Assembly (NCBI GenBank): GCA_016214905.1
Contig: JACRMQ010000006.1
Coordinates: 186,001 to 250,000, forward strand
DNA length: 64,000 nucleotides
Direction: 5' to 3'
Source: Ignavibacteriales bacterium
GTDB lineage: Bacteria; Bacteroidota; Ignavibacteria; UBA10030; SZUA-254
A program made the translations under genes and the position numbers. Shown piece after piece: positions 18,901-26,503 of this stretch. Below the pieces are notes generated by a model. That model searched no databases. It was not told the DNA's origin and saw only the letters and a list, made by a program, of their open reading frames with translations. Numbering within the stretch: the stretch's first letter is position 1; each line of letters starts with the position of its first letter.

Positions 18901-19095
18901 ACGTTAAAAGTATATGATGTTATCGGGCAGGAGATTGCGGTTCTCATGAATAACGAAGACCGTTCTGCCGGTACACATCAAATCAGGTTTGATGCATCGT
19001 CACTTTCAAGTGGTGTTTACTATTGTAAGTTGAATGCCTCAACCGTGACAGGTAAATCGTTTGCCGATACGAAACGACTGATGCTTGTGAAGTAA
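15910..19095 (+). CDS. Secreted subtilisin-family (S8) serine protease with T9SS sorting domain
   Basis: A 1061-residue protein with signal peptide, a propeptide (about 25-135) and an S8 catalytic domain: Asp205 (IIDGGVEW), His267 (GAGHGTCC) and Ser462 (GTSCSTPYAAG) form the triad. C-terminal to it are a Ser/Thr-rich beta domain starting VTVTSPNGAENW (about 535-620), a fibronectin type III domain (about 625-715), a LamG-like jelly-roll (about 718-950) and a T9SS sorting domain (QNYPNPFNPSTTLSFDL). The last 1.3 kb is closely related to the end of the preceding MBL-fold gene. AGGAG lies nine bases before the ATG. Function: extracellular or surface protein degradation. Confidence 0.93.
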   Translation: MYKSLITIFVLLGMISFAISGNIRPGTDQTSKKGYRPGVLVVKYKSSTPINNIKSQKNSKTVSATGISSLDLIHKQANVISISKDELYQPKDKNLAKNLGIDRTYILKVPETTDIEALARTYAADANVESANPDWEVYPQVIPNDPNYSKQWGHNNTAQMPSYNWSTNLHNGPLVGTVGFDANAEAAWDNSQGYGSSSVVIAIIDGGVEWAHPDLAANIWTNPGESGGGKETNGIDDDGNGKIDDYHGWDFGVGDNNPNDDASGAGHGTCCAGVAAAVVNNSVGVAGIAGGSKILPCKVANAAGTMYFSAISSAITYAADIGADVISMSLGGTSSDAATQTACTYAWNKGTVVLAATGNENKSTISYPAAMTNVIGVGAASNCGDRKRSSNLSTEVNLGVSTDPNGYTCDGERWWGSNYGVTTKDAATAVDVIAPTILPTTDRVGANGYDATDYDLYFNGTSCSTPYAAGVCALIISKNPTWTATQVRDQLCSTAIDISNVESGAGWDRYTGYGEVDAAAATAGAAGPSVTVTSPNGAENWITNSVHNITWTFTGTIANVMIEYTTDGTTYSTVVATTPNTGTYSWTVPNTPSTTSKVRVSDVTNSATNDVSNANFTISVPDVIPPLISNVQAINISSNSATITWTTDESSNSVVNYGLTTGYGSSASNATMVTAHSVTLTALSMNTTYHYAVSSTDASNNTATSVDYTFTTTNSMAPIETFADGNFTANPVWAGSTTSFQVVANSDAGAGATGSNTLRLSAAAAGTFYLRTQRTASWGTEQSWSFWMGRRAQAATSTNYSVVWLWANEATLTSTTVDGYRILFGDNSGGDNLFLQRVTNGVATTILTSTGTVTNGITDYGFLVRVTRTTGSVWNIYTSILPTASGTGVVASTQPTAANTTVNQGSVTNSTYTVFTNGYFGFGATASSGSSARQAAEFDQLYFDVSATSPLSKAAVSAPVVTESNVNPTEFKLNQNYPNPFNPSTTLSFDLAEDAVVTLKVYDVIGQEIAVLMNNEDRSAGTHQIRFDASSLSSGVYYCKLNASTVTGKSFADTKRLMLVK

Positions 19096-19118
19096 GAAAT
19101 ATTTCTTAATTAAACTTG

Positions 19119-19150
19119 AAGGGCGAACAGTAATGTTCGCCCTTTTTTAT
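19119..19150 (+). terminator. Rho-independent terminator after the subtilisin gene
   Basis: Perfect 11-base arms AAGGGCGAACA (19119-19129) and 19134-19144 with loop GTAA, then a run of T. Confidence 0.85.
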
Positions 19151-19233
19151 TTTATATAAAAACCCACGCGGCACTTTCCTCCAAATATTTCTGTTTATCA
19201 TAAAAACAAATCATTATTTTTATAAGGAAAAAT

Positions 19234-19938
19234 ATGAAGTTCTATGGGTACCTGTTTATATTAAGTTTAATAATTGCATACAATGCCGCCGCGGATAATC
19301 GGAGGTATGTTTGGACTTATGAATACCAAACTCTCTCTGCGGGAAGGGGTGAATTCGAGCAATATACAACCCTATCTTCTCTCGATATGAATCATTCAAA
19401 AGGGAATACGATAGCTGAACATCAGCTTGAATTGGAAGTTGGTATGACCGACAGATTTGATTTCGGGATTTATCAAATATTCAAACAAAATCCCGGTGAA
19501 GCATTAAGCTACGACGGATATAAGTTGCGCGGACGGTATCGCCTTGGCGAGCGGGGTGAATATATCTTCGATCCGCTTCTTTATCTTGAATATAAAGGGA
19601 ATACTGATTTCTCGGAACATGAGATTGAAGGGAAAATTATTCTCGCTAAAGATTTCGGGAAGTTGAATATAGCTATGAACCCGATTTTTGTTTATGAGTA
19701 CGAGGATAAATGGGAGTACCAAACAGAATACGCGCTGGGTACAAGTTATGAAGTTAGCGAGATGTTCAAGTTTGGAATGGAAGCAAAGGGAGGGAAGAAC
19801 GGAAATTACATAGGACCTGTTATCGCGCATGGAACCGAAAAATTTTGGATGACCATCGGTTCGGCATTTAAAGTCGGGACTGTAAAAGAAGGGAAACCGG
19901 AGTTCCAAATCCGACTGTTATTGGGTGTGGGGCTTTAA
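19234..19938 (+). CDS. Outer-membrane beta-barrel-like exported protein
   Basis: A 234-residue protein with a signal peptide (cleavage near YNAAADN, about residue 20) and a long series of amphipathic strands: FEQYTTLSSLD, HQLELEVGMTDRFDFGIY, YKLRGRYRLG, FDPLLYLEYKG, AMNPIFVYEYEDK, FWMTIGSAFKVG. It ends with FQIRLLLGVGL. This fits a 10-12-stranded outer-membrane barrel. The opening RRYVWTYEYQTL is conserved-looking, but I assign no family name. It has its own terminator and is probably monocistronic. Confidence 0.6.
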   Translation: MKFYGYLFILSLIIAYNAAADNRRYVWTYEYQTLSAGRGEFEQYTTLSSLDMNHSKGNTIAEHQLELEVGMTDRFDFGIYQIFKQNPGEALSYDGYKLRGRYRLGERGEYIFDPLLYLEYKGNTDFSEHEIEGKIILAKDFGKLNIAMNPIFVYEYEDKWEYQTEYALGTSYEVSEMFKFGMEAKGGKNGNYIGPVIAHGTEKFWMTIGSAFKVGTVKEGKPEFQIRLLLGVGL

Positions 19939-19969
19939 CGATTTTATTTGTAAGAAGAATTATTATGAA

Positions 19970-19998
19970 AGGGCAAACTTAAAGGTTTGCCTTTTTTT
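19970..19998 (+). terminator. Rho-independent terminator
   Basis: Arms GGCAAAC (19972-19978) and GTTTGCC (19985-19991), loop TTAAAG, followed by seven T. Confidence 0.75.
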
Positions 19999-20108
19999 AT
20001 TATAGCTGAGATCTATTCAAGCTTAGCTCATAACCTGTTAGTGAATAACCACCACCAGTTGTAAACAGATTTGAATATTTTCCAAAATCTTGTTAATTTC
20101 CTTCACTT

Positions 20109-20642
20109 ATGAACCTCCAATCCGAAATTCTCAAAGAACATTCTAAACGGCAGGTTGTAAAAATTGCCAGATGGATCGGCAGTAACCCGAACCGTTTTAA
20201 ACTATTGATGGACCTGTTCCTCAACGGTGAACCGATTGTTACTCAACGTTCTGCATGGATAGTCGGGATTTTAGGCGAGAAGTATCCTGAATTAATTCCA
20301 CCATGGCTTCCTGCAATGCTGAAGAAAATGCAAGAGCCGGCTGTTCATTGTGCTGTTAAAAGAAATGTAACACGCACACTTCGGTATATTGAAATTCCCC
20401 GCAAACATCTCGGCAAAGTAGTTACCATTTGTTTTGACGAGATTGCGAATCCAAGTAGCCCTGTAGCTATCAGAGCATTTTCAATGTACGTGCTGGCGAG
20501 AATTGCCAAGCAAGAACCGGCAATTATCAATGAATTGCGTGTAACAATTGAACAGTTACTGCCGTATGCCGGTGGAGGACTTCTTGCCTGCAGCAGGAAG
20601 GTTTTGAAGCAAATAGATAAAATGAAAAAAGTAGCTGTTTGA
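20109..20642 (+). CDS. HEAT-like helical repeat protein
   Basis: A 177-residue soluble protein built from paired helices, for example ITQRSAW-like AWIVGILGEKYPEL, then VHCAVKRNVTRTLRYIEIP and AIRAFSMYVLARIAKQEP. The spacing of about 35 residues and the hydrophobic pattern match HEAT/PBS-type repeats, which act as binding scaffolds. No catalytic motif or signal peptide is seen. The partner is unknown. The M3 peptidase gene begins 90 bases downstream. Confidence 0.6.
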   Translation: MNLQSEILKEHSKRQVVKIARWIGSNPNRFKLLMDLFLNGEPIVTQRSAWIVGILGEKYPELIPPWLPAMLKKMQEPAVHCAVKRNVTRTLRYIEIPRKHLGKVVTICFDEIANPSSPVAIRAFSMYVLARIAKQEPAIINELRVTIEQLLPYAGGGLLACSRKVLKQIDKMKKVAV

Positions 20643-20732
20643 CTTTTAGAAATAATTGCCGTATCATCAATTCGTTATAATCTCATTAATCATCAAATCC
20701 AACATAATAAATCGTCTTTTCAAGGAGAACAA

Positions 20733-22835
20733 ATGAAAATAGTATGGTATACCTTTGCCTCCATATTGTTGCTTAGTGCACTCACTTTTGCACAGGATAA
20801 AAAAAATATGGATAACCCTTTCTTTAAAACATGGACAACACCGTTTGAAACACCTCCCTTTAACGATATAAAGGTAGAGCATTTCATGCCTGCCTACGAA
20901 GAAGGAATGAAACAGCACGATGCAGAAATCGGTGCAATCACACAGAATTCCGAGAATCCGACATTCAAAAATACAATTGAAGCATTGGAAAAAAGCGGTA
21001 AGCTGTTGACAAAAGTCGATTATATGTTTGCCAGCTTGAACGATGCGAACACCAACGAGGAGATGCAGAAAATCGCGAAGACAATAGCCCCGATCCTATC
21101 GAAACACAACGATGATATATCTCTCAATCCTAAACTTTTTGAAAGAGTGAAACGAATTTATGATGACAGAGATAAACTTACGCTTACAACTGAACAAAAG
21201 ACTGTGCTCGATAATTACTATCAAGGTTTTGTTAGAGGTGGTGCGAATTTAACAGATGAGGCGAAAGAAAAATTCAGAAAAATTAATGAAGAACTAAGTG
21301 TACTCGCCGTTAAGTTTTCGGAAAATCTATTGAAGGAAACCATAGCAATCGGATTGGTTATAGATACCAAAGCTGATTTAGCAGGGCTTCCGGATGATGT
21401 AATCCAGGCGGCGGCAGAAATGGCAAAGTCAAAAGGTCATGAAGGGAAGTGGGTGTTCACGCTTCAGAAACCGAGTTTCATTCCTTTCCTCCAATATTCA
21501 AATAAACGAGAACTGAGAGAGAAATTATTCAAAGCTTATATCAATCGCGGTAATAATAACAACGAAAATGATACAAAAAAAATTTTGTCTAGAATCGCAG
21601 CTTTGCGGGTTGACAGGGCAAACTTGTTAGGATTCAAGACCCATGCAGATTTTGTACTCGACAGGTATATGGCTAAGAAACCCGAGAATGTTTATAAGTT
21701 TTTGAATGATCTCTGGAAGCCGGCTTTAAAACGTGCGGGGACAGAGATTCAGGATTTGCAGACATTAATTGATAAAGAAGGAAACGGATTCAAACTTGAA
21801 GCGTGGGATTGGTGGTATTATGCCGAAAAGGTAAAGAAAGAAAAATATGCCCTTGACGAAGAAATGCTGCGACCTTATTTCAAAATGGAAAATGTCCGCC
21901 AAGGTGCTTTTGATGTAGCTGAAAAATTATATGGAATAAAATTTATTGAGAGAAACGATATTCAGGTCTATCATCCGGACGTAAAAGTGTATGAAGTTAA
22001 AGAGGCAGATGGAAAACATATCGGTATTTTCTATTCCGATTATTTCCCACGCGATAGTAAAAGAAGCGGCGCCTGGTCAGGTAATTTTAGGAACCAATCG
22101 AACATGGATGGCAACTATATCACTCCGGTTATCTTTAATGTTGGCAATTTCGCGAAACCGACTGCGGATAAACCATCATTGATGAGTGTAGATGATGTTG
22201 CAACATTATTCCATGAATTAGGTCATGGTCTTCACAGCTTACTATCGAACACTGTTTATCCAAATGCTCAATCTGTTCCTCAAGATTTTGTTGAACTCCC
22301 TTCGCAGATAATGGAAAACTGGGCAATGGAACCTGAAGTTTTAAATATGTATGCGAAACATTACAAAACAGGTGAGCCGATGCCGAAAGAATTGATAGAT
22401 AAAATTCGAAACTCCCAGCTCTTCAATCAAGGTTTTGAAACTGTTGAATATCTTGCCGCATCCTTTCTCGATATGGATTGGCATACTCTCACGAACAATA
22501 GTGAAAAGGATGTACCGACATTCGAGAAAGAATCGCTTTCAAAAATCGGTTTGATTCCGCAGATTGAGTCGCGGTATAAAAGCACCAATTTTGCCCATAT
22601 CTTTTCTGGTGGCTATTCTTCCGGCTATTACAGTTACATCTGGGCGGCTGTGCTCGATGCGGATGCGTTTGAAGCGTTTAAAGAAACGAGTTTGTTCGAT
22701 AAGGCAACTGCAACCTCATTCAGAAAAAATATTCTTGAAAAAGGTGGCAGCGAAGATGTAATGGTTGAATATAAGAGATTTAGAGGTGCTGAACCGAAAG
22801 TTGATGCTCTGTTGAAACGAAGAGGTTTAAATTAA
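20733..22835 (+). CDS. M3 family metallopeptidase (Dcp-like peptidyl-dipeptidase), exported
   Basis: A 700-residue zinc peptidase with a signal peptide (ASILLLSALTFAQD). The M3 zinc motif His494-Glu495-x2-His498 lies in LFHELGHGLHSL, and the C-terminal FAHIFSGGYSSGYYSYIWA is the typical substrate-binding stretch of Dcp/oligopeptidase A. The N-terminal helical domain (NPFFKTWTTPFETPPFNDI onward) is also standard. AGGAG precedes the ATG. Likely role: release of dipeptides from peptide C-termini in the periplasm. Confidence 0.93.
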   Translation: MKIVWYTFASILLLSALTFAQDKKNMDNPFFKTWTTPFETPPFNDIKVEHFMPAYEEGMKQHDAEIGAITQNSENPTFKNTIEALEKSGKLLTKVDYMFASLNDANTNEEMQKIAKTIAPILSKHNDDISLNPKLFERVKRIYDDRDKLTLTTEQKTVLDNYYQGFVRGGANLTDEAKEKFRKINEELSVLAVKFSENLLKETIAIGLVIDTKADLAGLPDDVIQAAAEMAKSKGHEGKWVFTLQKPSFIPFLQYSNKRELREKLFKAYINRGNNNNENDTKKILSRIAALRVDRANLLGFKTHADFVLDRYMAKKPENVYKFLNDLWKPALKRAGTEIQDLQTLIDKEGNGFKLEAWDWWYYAEKVKKEKYALDEEMLRPYFKMENVRQGAFDVAEKLYGIKFIERNDIQVYHPDVKVYEVKEADGKHIGIFYSDYFPRDSKRSGAWSGNFRNQSNMDGNYITPVIFNVGNFAKPTADKPSLMSVDDVATLFHELGHGLHSLLSNTVYPNAQSVPQDFVELPSQIMENWAMEPEVLNMYAKHYKTGEPMPKELIDKIRNSQLFNQGFETVEYLAASFLDMDWHTLTNNSEKDVPTFEKESLSKIGLIPQIESRYKSTNFAHIFSGGYSSGYYSYIWAAVLDADAFEAFKETSLFDKATATSFRKNILEKGGSEDVMVEYKRFRGAEPKVDALLKRRGLN

Positions 22836-22865
22836 CTAAATCAATTGAATATCAGCAAAATGACG

Positions 22866-22898
22866 ACCCCTGATCAGCGACGATTGGGGGTTTGTTTT
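22866..22898 (+). terminator. Probable rho-independent terminator
   Basis: Arms ACCCCTGATC (22866-22875) and GATTGGGGGT (22882-22891) pair with two G-U, six-base loop, followed by TTGTTTT. Confidence 0.6.
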
Positions 22899-22998
22899 AA
22901 TTGATTTTCACAACATCATTGCTTATTTTGTTTGCATTGATATCTTTGAATTCTAACAAGAAACTGATGCCTACTAACAATTTGTTTATTTCTCTACT

Positions 22999-25509
22999 AT
23001 GAAGAATCCGCTTAGGAAAATGCGTCCAAATACGATCCGGATTTTGTATTCATTCATTTCCATGATCGTGCTTGCGCTGTGTGTAATGAATTTCATTTCT
23101 GTCATGGTTTACAATGTGCAGGGAAGTGATGAATGCGGATGGCGCCCGCGTGATCAAGGTAAACAAGGCCTGCTTATTTCCGATGTAATTCCTGATGGTG
23201 TTGCCGATAAGGCGGGAATTAAAAACGGTGATATCCTATTGAAAGTAAATGGACTCGATTTTCAAAATGCCAACAGGGCGCAAAGAATTATCGATTCAAT
23301 TAGAATCATTGGTAAAGTTGTTTATACGATTGAACGAGACAACAAACAATTTGAAACTGAAATAGAAATTGTGAGGAATTTTGATGTTTTTTTCCTTTCA
23401 CTATTCTCGTTGGGATTGGGTTTTCTTATCGTCGGATTTATCGTTGTAATGACTAAACCTCAGGGAGAGACTCAGCAGTTATTCGGCGGGTTCAGTCTTT
23501 GGACCATGCTATTCTTCGGTTTGTTTATCACGCGTCTCGATCCGCAGCATTTTGCTCAATGGCAAATTTTAACTGCCCGTATCGGATTGTTCGCGGCGCT
23601 AATTTTCGCCCCACCTGTTTTCATACGATTCTTTCTTTATTTTCCCGTGAGGAAAAAAGCTTTCGATAATCGCTGGATAACGGTATCACTATATTCTGTA
23701 AGCGTTATTAACATGCTTACGATCCTATTCAGACAACAACTTGTGTTGCCACCATTTGTTGGAGTCATCAATCCGTTAATTTTGATTGGGTCATTCACCA
23801 CCGGACTTGGTATTTTTATTCATGCTTACTTCAGCAGTGTAGAGCAATCGCGCAAGAAGCAATTGAAGCCAATATTAATTGGATCGGCGTTAGGATTGAT
23901 TGCTTTCTCTTATATATTTGCCATCTTGCTCATTAAGCCATTTCTTTTTTTACAACTGATTTTCTTATTACCTATAGCTCTTGTAATCGGCATGCCGCTC
24001 GCTTTTGGGTATAGCATTTTCAGGTACCGTTTGATGGATATTGATTTAATTATTAAGCGGAGTCTTATCTACGGTGTTATCACCGCGACTCTTGCTGCGA
24101 TATATTTAATGATAGTATTTGGGATAGGGAACCTGCTGTCGTATTTTCTCGGCATGGAAAATAATCAGGTGATGAATGCGGTTGCATTTATATCGATCGC
24201 CCTCGTTTTCGATCCCATAAAAAGAAAGACGCAGGATTGGATTGATAGAAGTTTTTATCAGGAACGGTATAATTATCAAAAAGCTTTACTCGAATTCAGT
24301 CAGGAACTTCCACGGTTGATGAACTTAGAACAAATTCTCGATTCAATGGCGAATCGAATTTCTGGAACAATGCACGTTGAAAAAATTGCCATTATACTCT
24401 GTGACGAAATAGAAGGTTGTTATTCATTAACAAAGAATATCCCGAAGCATTATTCGGATTTTGTTCAACAGACAAACGGATTGATAGCTTTACTTCAGAC
24501 AACCAAGAAACCTCTTTCTCTCGCGTTGTTGGATGTGGAACCTGATTCTATCCCGATAATTCAAGAAGATAGAGAAAAAATTATTAAATCCGGTATCGTA
24601 CTTTCTGTTCCTATGTTTATTCAAGATAGGATGGTGGGGACAATTAACGTCGGTCCGAAAATGTCCGGGAAAATATATTCTCAGGAAGATATAGATCTTC
24701 TCTCCACCGTTGCAAGCCAGGCAGCAATAGCTATTGAAAATGCGCGATTGCATAAAAGCGAAATTGAAAAGCAAAAAATGGAAGAACAGTTGGAAATTGC
24801 TCGCAAGATTCAACAAAGTTTATTCCCCAAAACTAGCCCACAATTGGAACACCTTGATATCGCAGGAATTTCAATCCCGGCTCTCACAGTTGGTGGCGAT
24901 TATTTTGATTATATCTTGCTTGATCCTAAGAGGCTTCTGGTCGTTGTTGCGGATGTGTCAGGGAAGGGGATGTCGGCGGCACTTTATATGTCGAAAATTC
25001 AAGGTATGATTCAATTGGCGTCGCACATGTATACAACACCACGTGAAATGCTTATCCATGTGAATCGACGTCTTTATGACGGTATCGAACGGAAATCTTT
25101 TATAACAATGGTTCTCGCGTTGTTTAATCTGGAAAACAATACGGTGCAAATTTGCCGTGCCGGACATAATAAAGCGATCATAGGTTCAAATAATAAACTC
25201 GAACACCTGAATTCAAAAGGCATCGGGTTGGGATTGGAGCGTGGTCCTATTTTCGAAGAAAACCTTGAAGAAGTTCAGCGGTCTCTAAGCTCTGATTCTA
25301 TCTTTTTCTTCTATTCAGATGGACTCTCGGAAGCGATGAATGAAACGCAGCAACAGTATGGTGAAGATGCGATCTGCGATTTCATAAAAGCCAACAAAAC
25401 CATAAATGCAAATCATTTGCAACGATCACTGGTTAGCGCGGTGAAGCATTTTCAGGGATCTGCCGAACAACACGACGATATTACTTTTGTTGTCGTGAAG
25501 TATAATTAA
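22999..25509 (+). CDS. PDZ - membrane - GAF - SpoIIE (PP2C) phosphatase
   Basis: An 836-residue multidomain signalling protein. After a membrane segment (about 12-36) comes a PDZ domain (about 45-118, GLLISDVIPDGVADKAGIKNG), then about seven membrane helices (130-390), a GAF domain (about 425-575), a short coiled coil (IEKQKMEEQLEIARKIQQSL) and a C-terminal SpoIIE-type Ser/Thr phosphatase (about 600-836). Metal-binding residues are seen in VGGDYFDYI, VADVSGKGMSAAL, YSDGLSEAMN and HDDITFVV. It would sense an envelope or cytoplasmic cue and dephosphorylate an anti-sigma-factor antagonist or similar partner. No such partner gene is adjacent. Confidence 0.88.
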   Translation: MKNPLRKMRPNTIRILYSFISMIVLALCVMNFISVMVYNVQGSDECGWRPRDQGKQGLLISDVIPDGVADKAGIKNGDILLKVNGLDFQNANRAQRIIDSIRIIGKVVYTIERDNKQFETEIEIVRNFDVFFLSLFSLGLGFLIVGFIVVMTKPQGETQQLFGGFSLWTMLFFGLFITRLDPQHFAQWQILTARIGLFAALIFAPPVFIRFFLYFPVRKKAFDNRWITVSLYSVSVINMLTILFRQQLVLPPFVGVINPLILIGSFTTGLGIFIHAYFSSVEQSRKKQLKPILIGSALGLIAFSYIFAILLIKPFLFLQLIFLLPIALVIGMPLAFGYSIFRYRLMDIDLIIKRSLIYGVITATLAAIYLMIVFGIGNLLSYFLGMENNQVMNAVAFISIALVFDPIKRKTQDWIDRSFYQERYNYQKALLEFSQELPRLMNLEQILDSMANRISGTMHVEKIAIILCDEIEGCYSLTKNIPKHYSDFVQQTNGLIALLQTTKKPLSLALLDVEPDSIPIIQEDREKIIKSGIVLSVPMFIQDRMVGTINVGPKMSGKIYSQEDIDLLSTVASQAAIAIENARLHKSEIEKQKMEEQLEIARKIQQSLFPKTSPQLEHLDIAGISIPALTVGGDYFDYILLDPKRLLVVVADVSGKGMSAALYMSKIQGMIQLASHMYTTPREMLIHVNRRLYDGIERKSFITMVLALFNLENNTVQICRAGHNKAIIGSNNKLEHLNSKGIGLGLERGPIFEENLEEVQRSLSSDSIFFFYSDGLSEAMNETQQQYGEDAICDFIKANKTINANHLQRSLVSAVKHFQGSAEQHDDITFVVVKYN

Positions 25510-25557
25510 GTTCTCGATTTCATTTGAGTAAATCATATTAGAGGACTGAAAATCAAT

Positions 25558-25773
25558 ATGACTGTAAAAAGTTTGAAGAGAATATTCATTGCCATCGTCG
25601 GTTCAACCGTTTTGTTGATCGGTATTGTAATGATATTTCTTCCGGGACCTTCAATCCTGGTTATTCCTGCGGGATTGGGAATTTTGGCAACCGAGTTTGT
25701 TTGGGCAAAGGTGTTGTTGAATAAGATGAAAGAAAAGATTTTTAAAAAGAAGAAACCCCCACAAAACGAATAA
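25558..25773 (+). CDS. PGPGW-family small membrane protein
   Basis: A 71-residue protein with a central pair of hydrophobic stretches and the family core LPGPSILVIPAGLGILATEF followed by WAK. This is the putative transmembrane protein PGPGW family, of unknown function. The tail is strongly basic (KKKKPP), so the C-terminus is probably cytoplasmic. An AGGA-like element lies upstream; the gene is 48 bases after the phosphatase gene and may be cotranscribed. Confidence 0.78.
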   Translation: MTVKSLKRIFIAIVGSTVLLIGIVMIFLPGPSILVIPAGLGILATEFVWAKVLLNKMKEKIFKKKKPPQNE

Positions 25774-25837
25774 TCAAGTTAAACACCAAGCTTGAGTTGT
25801 TTTTATCGAGTAAGATAATAAGTGGATAGAAATAAAA

Positions 25838-25875
25838 AACCCCGCATCGAAGTAATCGAAGCGGGGTTCTTTTTT
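25838..25875. terminator. Bidirectional terminator between convergent genes
   Basis: Arms AACCCCGCATCGA (25838-25850) and 25856-25868 with one mismatch; A-run on the left side and T-run on the right side. It can stop transcription from both the PGPGW gene and the cold-shock gene. Confidence 0.8.
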
Positions 25876-25900
25876 TAAACGTGATTGTATCTATCGCAAC

Positions 25901-26104
25901 TTACGATATAACGGATACGTTTGAAGCCTGAAGTCCTTTTGGGCCGTTTTCAACTTCAAATTTCACTTGATCACCTTCGTTAAGGTTTTTATAACCTTCT
26001 CCGACTATCGATTTGTGATGGACGAATACATCTTCGCCACCTTGACGTGAAATGAAGCCGTAACCTTTTGCTCCGTTGAACCATTTGACTGTTCCTTTTT
26101 CCAT
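25901..26104 (-). CDS. Cold-shock domain protein
   Basis: A 67-residue CspA-type OB-fold protein. RNP1 (KGYGFISR) and RNP2 ([10 protein letters not shown]) motifs are present, along with the starting GTVKWFN signature and the [10 protein letters not shown] end. It binds single-stranded RNA/DNA and acts as an RNA chaperone. AAGGA sits eight bases before the ATG, and a short hairpin lies just above this ribosome binding site. Confidence 0.96.
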   Translation of the reverse strand: MEKGTVKWFNGAKGYGFISRQGGEDVFVHHKSIVGEGYKNLNEGDQVKFEVENGPKGLQASNVSVIS

Positions 26105-26503
26105 GGAACTATCCTTTCTATAATATTCCGCTTTTGGCGGAATTGTTTTGTAATGACCCTTTTTATGGGATCGGTAAAGTGTACGCCGGAAACCGTGGCT
26201 TTTATGTAAAATACCGCATTCTCGAATTTTACTCGATTCTGCGTGTTTCGATTGCTGGCGACTCTGACCTTGAAAGGAGACAACGGGTACATCAGCTGGT
26301 GTTAAAAGCGTGCGAATACTGCAGAAAAACGTGTTCAGTAAACAACCCTGTGGGGTTGTGCTAACGGTGTACTGTTATTTGACTATCTATAATACATTAA
26401 ATTCTTATCAATAGCAATTAATACTCTTGTATATGTGATCTTAGACAGATTGACAATCTCGACTAAAATAATTGAAAGTTTGGCCTAACGGTTGGATAAA
26501 ATC
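26105..26503 (-). promoter_or_regulatory. Long leader/upstream region of the cold-shock gene
   Basis: About 400 bases without a gene. The part next to the start holds a 7-bp hairpin (26125-26143, arms ATTCCGC/GCGGAAT, loop of five) directly above the AAGGA site, as expected for a structured csp mRNA leader. A weak TTGTCA-N17-TATACA pair reads leftward at about 26426-26454. Open frames across this stretch on either strand have no ribosome binding site and are not called. Confidence 0.4.

Noticed and set aside
26005-26292. Open frame overlapping the cold-shock gene
   Set aside because: It is on the same strand in another frame, includes the csp leader, and has no conserved content.
26450-26478. 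Rightward TTGACA promoter in the cold-shock leader region
   Set aside because: No suitable -10 at 16-18 bases and no rightward gene follows.
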